This document shows positions 35,680 to 41,428 of a DNA stretch of 41,428 bases, piece after piece. The DNA lies in contig JAJPKK010000070.1 in assembly GCA_021323775.1 (NCBI GenBank), forward strand, positions 1 through 41,428, in the 5' to 3' direction. A model generated the notes under the pieces. That model did not search any database and was not told the origin of the DNA. It worked only from the letters and a program-made list of their open reading frames with translations. Each line of letters starts with the position of its first letter. Position 1 is the first letter of the stretch. The DNA comes from Hyphomicrobiales bacterium (GTDB lineage: Bacteria > Pseudomonadota > Alphaproteobacteria > Rhizobiales > Xanthobacteraceae). Made by a program: the position numbers and the translations under genes.

Positions 35680-36413
35680 GTTTCGTGTCGCGCTACGGCG
35701 ACGATCCGACATTGGCATATCCATCGCCCGCCACAATGGCCGTGAAGCGCGCGACGGATGTGTTGGGCGCCGCGGCCGGTCTGGTCCTGCTGTCGCCGCT
35801 TTTCTTAGCCGTTGCCGCGATCATCAAGCTTGATAGTCCTGGCCCGGTGTTCTTCCGTCAGGTACGGGTCGGGCGCGACGGCCATTTGTTCAGGATTTTT
35901 AAATTCCGCTCTATGAGGGTCGACGTCTCGCGCAACGGCGGCGCACTGACCGTACGAGCAGACAAAAGGGTCACGCGCTTTGGCCGGTTTCTCAGACGAA
36001 GCAAGCTCGACGAGCTCCCGCAACTCATCAACGTGTTGGCCGGCGACATGTCGCTGGTCGGCCCGCGCCCCGAAGTGGTGCCATTCATTATGCACTATAC
36101 GCCGGCGCAGCGCGCGATCATGCTTTCCGTTAAGCCCGGAATCACCGACCATGCGGCGATTCTGTTTCGCGATGAGAGCGCATTGCTTGACTGCGATCGC
36201 GACCCGATCGAAGTCTATCGGCGTGAAATCATGCCGATCAAGTTTCGCTACTACGCGCGGTACATTCGTCGCATCACCCTGTTGAATGATCTGCGGATTA
36301 TCCTGGCGACCGTAATCCTGCTGGCGATCGGCCGGCTGCCGCATTGGCTCGGCTTCGAGGCTGAGCCGCAATCGCAGCCGCTTTTGGGCGGATCAAAAAG
36401 TCAGGAACAGTAG
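35676..36413 (+). CDS. Initiating sugar-phosphate transferase (polyprenyl-phosphate, ExoY/RfbP-type)
   Basis: 245 aa. One membrane helix (about 30-50), then VFFRQVRVGRDGHLF, FKFRSM and KLDELPQLINVLAGDMSLVGPRPE, the signature of monotopic phosphoglycosyl transferases. It transfers the first sugar-1-phosphate to undecaprenyl phosphate and so starts EPS assembly at the inner membrane. Short form, with the catalytic domain and no N-terminal helical bundle. It is coupled to the aminotransferase by ATGA. Confidence 0.94.
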   Translation: MSFVSRYGDDPTLAYPSPATMAVKRATDVLGAAAGLVLLSPLFLAVAAIIKLDSPGPVFFRQVRVGRDGHLFRIFKFRSMRVDVSRNGGALTVRADKRVTRFGRFLRRSKLDELPQLINVLAGDMSLVGPRPEVVPFIMHYTPAQRAIMLSVKPGITDHAAILFRDESALLDCDRDPIEVYRREIMPIKFRYYARYIRRITLLNDLRIILATVILLAIGRLPHWLGFEAEPQSQPLLGGSKSQEQ

Positions 36414-36475
36414 ATGAATTCGCGCAAGGCCGACGCCGGCATGCCTGCCTGAAACGTGCCGCCACACACACTTCA

Positions 36476-37756
36476 TCAATGCGTTGCGGTTCCGCGGCCA
36501 CGCCGCAGCGCCACCTCGATGACGTCGCCCGGCTCGACTTCGGCATCCTCAGTCGCGGCCTGGCGTTGCGCGCCGTTTGCGCTGGTCCTGATGATGGCGA
36601 TTTCAGGGCCGCCCGTCCCATCGCCAATCAGACGCGATCGCAACAAACCGGTATATTGAATCTTGTCCTCGACCGCCTGCAGCCTGGCGCGGATCGCGTT
36701 GAGTTTCGCATTCGTCTCCTGCAACTCGGCCAGCAACTCGATGCGATGTCGATCGTCCAGTTGCTCCAGCTTGCGGCGAAATTCATCCTGCTGCTTCCCA
36801 AGCTGCATCAACTGCACGTCGGTCTGAAGCTTTCGCGTGGACGACAGCAATACGGCTCGGCGCGCATCGGTTACGCGCTGGCTTAGAACAGAGCCTTTCT
36901 TTAGCAGCTCAACATCTTTTTCCAATTCTTCGGCGTCGGATTTGACGCCCTGCTCTTCCGCCTGCTGCTGCTCGGAAAGCGCAGCCATCTGATCGGCGCC
37001 TTGCTTGATCGCGCGTTGGATAAATTCTCTCTCCCGCTGTTGATCGCGCTGATCGGCGCTCAGCAGCTCGGTCTCAAGCCGGTCAATCTCGGCCAGTTCA
37101 GAACCCGGCAACGGTATACCGGTCAAAGGGTTCAGATCCGGATTGGGCGCGCCACCGAGCTCGACCTTCAGGCGCCAGGCATGCGCCTGTTCTTTGGCAA
37201 ATTCCGTCCAGAGCGTCGCATGTTCGCTCTTGAGATCAGCAAGGTCGAGAATTGGATCGCCCAGGCGGAAGTGTACTGTATCGTAGCCGCCTGCCAGAGC
37301 TATGACCTGACGCGCGGTCATGGACAGCCGATACGGATATGCGCCGGGCTTGGACACGTCTCCATTCACGTATACCGGCCTATATTCGGCGATTGTCGCG
37401 ACGACCTCTTCAGGGCTTATCACAATTGTGCTGCTTTGCCCGCTTGCGTTGCGCACATGAAAGACCTTGTTGGCCAGCAGCGCCTGGATCTTGATCTGGG
37501 CCGCCGCGGCGGTCAGGCCCGCCACGACGACGCTGCCCAGCGGTGAAAAAGCAATACTTCCATCCATATCAATCGGCACGCGCCGCTGCAGTTCGGGAAT
37601 CCCCGCAACTGAAATTTCCATGACATCGCCCGCAGCCAGTCGATACTGAGCTTGAGCGTCTGCTTGCGACCAAACCAGGCACAAGATCGAAAGGCTCAAG
37701 AGCGCCTTTGCGCTCCCTCGCTGGCTGCCGCCCGCCGGCAACTCGACTGCGACCAT
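36476..37756 (-). CDS. Polysaccharide export protein (ExoF/Wza-like)
   Basis: 426 aa from MVAVELPAGG, with a strong AAGGAGGAG site. Signal peptide cleaved near ADAQA. The export domain starts YRLAAGDVMEISV (38-50); the SLBB-type segment is VNGDVSKPGAYPY (130-142). Residues 230-370 are a long coiled coil rich in Gln, Glu and Arg, as in ExoF-type proteins and unlike classic Wza; no lipobox cysteine is evident. It probably spans the periplasm with the Wzc-like protein. It is transcribed alone and convergent with the sugar transferase (62 bp between stops). Confidence 0.9.
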   Translation of the reverse strand: MVAVELPAGGSQRGSAKALLSLSILCLVWSQADAQAQYRLAAGDVMEISVAGIPELQRRVPIDMDGSIAFSPLGSVVVAGLTAAAAQIKIQALLANKVFHVRNASGQSSTIVISPEEVVATIAEYRPVYVNGDVSKPGAYPYRLSMTARQVIALAGGYDTVHFRLGDPILDLADLKSEHATLWTEFAKEQAHAWRLKVELGGAPNPDLNPLTGIPLPGSELAEIDRLETELLSADQRDQQREREFIQRAIKQGADQMAALSEQQQAEEQGVKSDAEELEKDVELLKKGSVLSQRVTDARRAVLLSSTRKLQTDVQLMQLGKQQDEFRRKLEQLDDRHRIELLAELQETNAKLNAIRARLQAVEDKIQYTGLLRSRLIGDGTGGPEIAIIRTSANGAQRQAATEDAEVEPGDVIEVALRRGRGTATH

Positions 37757-37860
37757 GCTTGGACTCCTCCTTGTGCGCTGCGTATGATGGCCATGGCGAT
37801 CGAATTGGTTCAGATCAATCCGCGTCCGATGCCGCGTCGGTTGCGATCCATTCCGGCCGC

Positions 37861-38751
37861 CTATGAAATCTGTTTCCGAATGGGACGCTGAGTTTCCACA
37901 CGCACGCCGCCTCGTTTCGCCCGATTGGCGTCTGCGGCCGGGGCGAACAGACATGACTCGCGGCTGCCATTTGCACTATGACCAATGTTGTCGGCTGCCG
38001 ATGCCTCAGGCCCCACTGACCAGACCAGGGAACTATTGTTGACGGCCCAGATCGCGGCCTGCGTGCGATTGCTGACGCGGATCTTGCGAAGGATTGCCTT
38101 GACGTGGACCTTCACGGTGGCTTCCGCGATATCGATCCTGCGCGCGATGCTCTTGTTGGAGCAACCTTCGGCAATACAGCGCAGGATGCATTTTTCGCGC
38201 GCTGACAGCCGGGGGGTCGTATCGGTTCCAAGCACCCGCAGCGCTTCGGTGCCGAGACCAAGCGGCGGCGGAGCATCCTCGATACCATGCCGCGGCGGCG
38301 CGCCGGCCGCGTGGACGACCGGCGGCGCATGGTCGTGCCAATCGTCGCGATCGTGCATGAACGGCAATAGTTCGGGCGGCAGGATAGTCTCGCCCAGCAT
38401 GACCAATTCGATTGTCCTCAAGAAGGCGCCGCAGCTCATTGCCTTCGTAAAGCAAGCATTGGCGCCCGCGCGATATGCGGAGATCAACTCGTCGCGCTGA
38501 TAGCGATCGGCAAGCACCGCGACACGTCCTTGCGGATACTGCTTCCTGAAAAGTTTGATTTGAGATATGACCTCGTCCTGCTCGCGGCTGGCGTCAATGA
38601 TGAGCAGAATAGGCTGATCTTGTGCCACCAAGATTTGCGCGGGATCGCCGGCGCTGGATGTCGAAGCAACGATCCGAAAATCCGTCGCGATAAGGGCTCG
38701 GGCTACTCCCTCTCGCAGAGGTACCATCACCGTCTCAAAGGGCCGTCGCAT
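37861..38751 (-). CDS. LuxR-family response-regulator-like transcription factor
   Basis: 296 aa from MRRPFETV, preceded by GGAGGG with good spacing. The N-terminal receiver-like domain keeps the phospho-acceptor position (Asp53 in LLIIDAS) and Lys103 (FTKAM), but the N-terminal acidic pair is missing (MVPLREG). The LuxR helix-turn-helix is at about 181-240 (LSAREKCILRCIAEG, ATVKVHVKAILRKI). A 20-residue His/Pro-rich linker separates the two, and a 55-residue tail follows. It probably controls EPS genes. Its DNA-binding helix region is very similar to that of the divergent regulator at 39287. Confidence 0.87.
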   Translation of the reverse strand: MRRPFETVMVPLREGVARALIATDFRIVASTSSAGDPAQILVAQDQPILLIIDASREQDEVISQIKLFRKQYPQGRVAVLADRYQRDELISAYRAGANACFTKAMSCGAFLRTIELVMLGETILPPELLPFMHDRDDWHDHAPPVVHAAGAPPRHGIEDAPPPLGLGTEALRVLGTDTTPRLSAREKCILRCIAEGCSNKSIARRIDIAEATVKVHVKAILRKIRVSNRTQAAIWAVNNSSLVWSVGPEASAADNIGHSANGSRESCLFAPAADANRAKRGGVRVETQRPIRKQIS

Positions 38752-38786
38752 AGGTAAACCCTCCGACTGCTCCCAAGACACCCGAT

Positions 38787-38804
38787 TGTCACCTTACGGT
38801 CACA
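38787..38804. promoter_or_regulatory. Dyad TGTcACC-TTAC-GGTcACA
   Basis: TGTCACCTTACGGTCACA: the arms TGTnACC and GGTnACA are inverted repeats except at one position. It is 36 bp upstream of the minus-strand regulator start, a position suited to autoregulation. Confidence 0.4.
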
Positions 38805-38877
38805 AACGTGGAATGAGGAATGGCTCAGAAGGGTAACTATCCGGAAGTCTAGCTAATCTGCCCGTTTATTCTTTGTA

Positions 38878-38909
38878 GGTAACCAGCGGTATTTTTTTAC
38901 CGGGTCACC
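38878..38909. promoter_or_regulatory. Imperfect dyad around a T-run, GGTAACC...GGTCACC
   Basis: GGTAACCAGCGGTA (38878-38891), six T, then TACCGGGTCACC (38898-38909). The arms pair at 11 of 12 positions with a two-base bulge. The ends share the GGTnACC half-site with the dyad at 38787. It could be an operator or, as RNA, a hairpin. Confidence 0.4.
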
Positions 38910-39286
38910 TTCGCCACCACAGGGCCGAACGATAATTCACTTTGTATGAAGACCAATTGTGATTTCGGCTAACTCAAAAATTCGTTCGGCGCGGTCTTTT
39001 ACAAATGTTGGAACCAGAACGAATAAATTTGTCTAGGTACTCTTCCTTACTAGCGATGTGGAGCGCGCCCCCGCTGGTCGTCGATGCTCGTACAATGCTT
39101 CTTTTCTCGACAATTGCTTCTTTTTATGACAAAATTTTAACGGTGAATTGAGCAGTGAAATTCTCTGCTGAACTATCGTGGCATGGAGACACTTCAGACA
39201 GCGAGGGACAACGACCAACGATAGCGCGGTTGCTACCATCAAGGCCACACTGTAGCAGCGTAAGGCCAAGGATCGTGCGCCAAGGT

Positions 39287-40072
39287 ATGTCCACGGTTAT
39301 TGTAGGTCAGCGTGCATTGCTGCGCGAGGGCATTGCTTCACTCCTTCAACACAGCGCGTACAAGGTGATCGCAGGCGTCGCCCAACCGACTGAGCTCAAG
39401 GATGTGAAAATTCCAGCCGGGCGCCGGACGCTAGTCATTTTCCAGTTTAATGGCGCCAACGCGAATTTCGACGAGGCGGCCGAGAGTCTCCGCCTGCTCC
39501 GATCATTGTTTCCCGACAGCAAGGTCGTCGTCATCGCCGAGACGAATATGCCTGCCGACTTGCAACAGATCGTGGCACTGGCGCCGGACGGCTACATTCT
39601 CAATCTGGCTTCGCGCGACATCCTGCTGAAGGTTCTGGAACTCACGCTATTGGACCAGCAGGTCTTCGTGTTGGTGCAGCCCGTGGCGCCGCCAATTGCC
39701 AGCGATTACGCGGAGCCGCACCAGCATCCGGGCTTCCTGGAATCCTTTCCGCGATCTAGCGAAGAGGGCGGATGCATCGAAGCAACGCCTCCGACCGACC
39801 ATCAACTTTCGCGGCGTGAGCAACAAATTCTCGCCTGTCTGGCGCAAGGTGAACCGAACAAGGTGATCGCGCGGCAGTGCAACATCACCGAATCCACGGT
39901 GAAGGTTCATCTCAAGGCGATCCTGCGCAAGATCGATGCGCACAATCGAACGCAAGCCGCGATCTGGGCGGTGGCCAACGGCTACCGACGCGCCATTATC
40001 ACGGATCTTCCACTCCTCCAGACCAAGAGCGCGGCGGTGGAACAGATCGTGCCACAGCTGTTGAAGTCCTAG
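39287..40072 (+). CDS. LuxR-family regulator with degenerate (non-phosphorylatable) receiver
   Basis: 261 aa from MSTVIVGQRA; GTG at 39275 and GTG at 39155 are alternatives, none with a clear ribosome site. The receiver-like fold lacks the acidic pair (IVGQ at 5-8), the phospho-acceptor Asp (TLVIFQFNG has Gln at 53) and the conserved Lys (GYILNLAS has Asn). Phosphorylation control is therefore unlikely. The C-terminal LuxR helix-turn-helix (173-232: LSRREQQILACLAQG, STVKVHLKAILRKI, RTQAAIWAVANG) is intact and nearly the same as in the divergent regulator. It probably binds the shared intergenic sites. Confidence 0.87.
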   Translation: MSTVIVGQRALLREGIASLLQHSAYKVIAGVAQPTELKDVKIPAGRRTLVIFQFNGANANFDEAAESLRLLRSLFPDSKVVVIAETNMPADLQQIVALAPDGYILNLASRDILLKVLELTLLDQQVFVLVQPVAPPIASDYAEPHQHPGFLESFPRSSEEGGCIEATPPTDHQLSRREQQILACLAQGEPNKVIARQCNITESTVKVHLKAILRKIDAHNRTQAAIWAVANGYRRAIITDLPLLQTKSAAVEQIVPQLLKS

Positions 40073-40565
40073 GCTTGTCGAAGCAAGGGATGGCGCGCAG
40101 GTTTGCACATGTCCCCTTCCATGCTGTGTCAGGTCCGTTCGCGCGAGCCGCGATACGCGACCAGGCCGCAGTCTGACCGCGTAGCACGTCGCCGCGGCAG
40201 GACCATGCGGCGAAACATGTCGTGATGGGCCGGGAAATGGTCGCAGTGGCAGGATTTGAATCTGCGACCGCTCGGCTTCAGCGCGCCAAACATCTCCCGC
40301 ACGCCTTGCCCCGACCTCGATCTGTTGAAGGGTGAAGCCGACGTCGCCTGCGGTCTGGGGACACCGAAGACGAGCTGGTCGGCCGCAAGATCGCGAACTC
40401 GGCGTGGGCCGTCTACGCCAGCCGCATTCCGGACGCGCTTGGAACTGTCCCCGTCGTGCAGAAGCCCTATATACGCGAGTCCGTGCAGGCGGCCGTAGCT
40501 CGCCTCGACCAAAAAAAGATCTGACGTGCTCGTGATCGCGTTCGCATTAAAATGACGGATGAAAA
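40073..40565. other. Intergenic spacer with tRNA remnant
   Basis: About 490 bp with no convincing gene. Its main content is the tRNA 3'-end-like segment at 40238-40269. A short repeat ATGACGGAT appears twice (40552 and 40566) just before tspO. The open frames here are shadows without family features. Confidence 0.55.
40238..40269 (-). other. tRNA 3'-end remnant (T-arm, acceptor strand, CCA)
   Basis: On the minus strand the text reads GGTCGCAG, ATTCAAAT, CCTGCC, ACTGCGACCA: a T-stem with TTCAAAT loop, a seven-base acceptor strand, discriminator A and CCA. No matching 5' half (CGCAGTG...) is found on the upstream side of the minus strand, so this is a fragment. Such fragments are typical attachment-site leftovers of integrases. 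The end blocks GGTCGCAG and CTGCGACC are also perfect inverted repeats, so it could alternatively act as a hairpin. Confidence 0.45.
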
Positions 40566-41060
40566 ATGACGGATGGCTTTCCCGGCATACCGGCTTGGCA
40601 GCGTGCTGCGCTGGCCATTCTTCCGGTCGTGGCAGCCTCGTTGATTGGCCAGTGGGCAACCTATCCCAACCTCGCTCCCTGGTATGCAGAACTCGTCAAG
40701 CCGTCCTTCAATCCTCCGAATTGGGTGTTCGCACCGGTTTGGACGGCCCTGTACGCGCTCATGGCGCTCGCAGTTTGGCGGGTGCTGCGGTCCGATGGCG
40801 CGTGGGCGCAGAAGCGTGCGGCTCTCGCGCTTTTCTTCTGCCAGCTCGTGCTCAACGCCTTGTGGTCGTTTCTCTTCTTTGGCTTGCGCAGTCCGCTGGC
40901 GGGATTGATCGAGATCGTTCCGCAGTGGATCCTGATTGTCATGACCATACCCCGGTTTTGGCGCCTCGACTCCATTGCGGCTCTCTGCCTCTGTCCGCTT
41001 GGGCTCTGGGTCGCGTTCGCCGCGCTGCTCAATTTCGAGATCTGGCGGCTGAATGGCTGA
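40566..41060 (+). CDS. tspO: TspO/MBR family membrane protein
   Basis: 164 aa with five hydrophobic segments. The family motifs WYAELVKPSFNPPNWVFAPVW (about 39-59) and LNALWSFLFFGLRSP (about 97-111) are clear. TspO proteins bind porphyrins and related ligands in the membrane and in Rhodobacter tune photosynthesis-gene expression in response to oxygen. The start is the second of two ATGACGGAT copies; the first (40552) is out of frame. The photolyase gene begins 60 bp downstream, a pairing that suggests light or oxidative stress response. Confidence 0.92.
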   Translation: MTDGFPGIPAWQRAALAILPVVAASLIGQWATYPNLAPWYAELVKPSFNPPNWVFAPVWTALYALMALAVWRVLRSDGAWAQKRAALALFFCQLVLNALWSFLFFGLRSPLAGLIEIVPQWILIVMTIPRFWRLDSIAALCLCPLGLWVAFAALLNFEIWRLNG

Positions 41061-41120
41061 GGTTACCTCGTTACCAATTCCATTTACCCAGAGCAGTCGC
41101 ATACAGAGGCGAGGCCAAGC

Positions 41121-41428
41121 ATGACGGATGACGGGGCCAAGCCGGTGATCGTCTGGTTTCGGGACGATCTGCGTCTTTCCGACAACCCGGCCCTGATGGC
41201 CGCAGCCGAAAGCGCTTCTCCCCTCCTTCCGGTCTACATCCTCGACGATGAGACGCCGGGCAATTGGCGGCTGGGTGGCGCCGCACGCTGGTGGCTGCAC
41301 AATAGCCTTGCGGCCCTCGGGAAGGACATCGCCCGAACTGGAGCACGATTGGTGCTGCGCCGTGGCCAGGCGACAACGGCGATCCAGTCTCTGGTCCGGG
41401 AGACCGGCGCACGCGCGGTCTTCTGGAA
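41121..41428 (+). CDS. phrB: Deoxyribodipyrimidine photolyase, N-terminal part (runs off the window)
   Basis: 102 codons, open to the window end. MTDDGAKPVIVWFRDDLRLSDNPAL is the start of the DNA photolyase antenna-binding (alpha/beta) domain, with the WFRxDLRxxDN hallmark. PVYILDDE and GGAARWWLHNSLAAL follow as in class I photolyases. It should repair UV cyclobutane dimers using light and FAD; the FAD domain lies beyond the window, so cryptochrome-type members cannot be excluded. Confidence 0.9.
   Translation, partial: MTDDGAKPVIVWFRDDLRLSDNPALMAAAESASPLLPVYILDDETPGNWRLGGAARWWLHNSLAALGKDIARTGARLVLRRGQATTAIQSLVRETGARAVFW

Larger units (their letters stand above)
38752..39286. promoter_or_regulatory. 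Long low-GC regulatory region between two divergent LuxR-type genes
   Basis: About 530 bp, clearly less GC-rich than its surroundings, with several candidate half sites of the form GGTnAC. Two imperfect dyads (38787-38804 and 38878-38909) and a lone GGTAAC (38832-38837) lie in the first 160 bp. The rest (39000-39160) is T/A-rich and may hold the promoter of the plus-strand regulator. No convincing gene is present. Confidence 0.6.

Overview
The window is GC-rich DNA from an alphaproteobacterium, most likely of the Rhizobiales/Hyphomicrobiales (Bradyrhizobium/Xanthobacteraceae-like). The reasons are a complete liv-type ABC operon, a soluble chemoreceptor with a PilZ domain, Bug-type binding proteins, an ExoF-type exporter, a BA14K-like tail on a penicillin-binding protein, and dispersed intergenic repeats of the kind seen in that group. 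Family calls come from reading translated motifs; no database search was possible.

Layout. 1-370: part of a palindromic dispersed repeat. 371-2131: cytosolic MCP-PilZ protein. 2324-2584: small secreted protein. 2797-7463 (minus): branched-chain amino acid type ABC operon livK-livH-livM-livG-livF. 7905-10088: bifunctional class A penicillin-binding protein. 10121-11382: MFS permease broken by a one-base frameshift near its C-terminus. 11397-12050: membrane-anchored protein of unknown function. 12347-18145 (plus): an uptake/catabolic island with an NMT1/SsuA-like binding protein, two different permeases around one ATPase, an orphan Bug-family binding protein and a TauD/TfdA dioxygenase. 18146-18638: repeat-rich spacer. 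18639-20704: small c-type cytochrome, glycine-rich secreted protein, CinA C-domain amidase and a coiled-coil protein.

20862-40072 is the accessory centre of the window, an exopolysaccharide (EPS) locus. A minus-strand operon (33049 down to 21456) encodes a GT4 glycosyltransferase, a secreted glycosidase-like protein, a Wzy/ligase-type polymerase, an AsnB-type amidotransferase, a Wzc-type chain-length ATPase, a nucleotidyltransferase-kinase fusion, a second small P-loop kinase and a Wzx-like flippase. Divergent from it (33369-36413) are a sugar epimerase/dehydratase, a DegT aminotransferase and the initiating phosphoglycosyl transferase. An ExoF-like exporter (minus) faces them, followed by two divergent LuxR-type regulators separated by a low-GC intergenic region rich in GGTnACC-like half sites. 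Together these cover sugar activation, amino-sugar formation, lipid-linked assembly, flipping, polymerisation, export and transcriptional control.

40238-41428: a tRNA 3'-end remnant, then tspO and the start of a photolyase gene that runs off the window.

Main points to check: the nucleotidyltransferase-kinase fusion and second kinase in the EPS operon; a regulator whose receiver lacks all phosphorylation residues; an ATA codon exactly where the start of a Tat-exported binding protein should be; a flippase whose stop depends on the length of one homopolymer; and the MFS frameshift.
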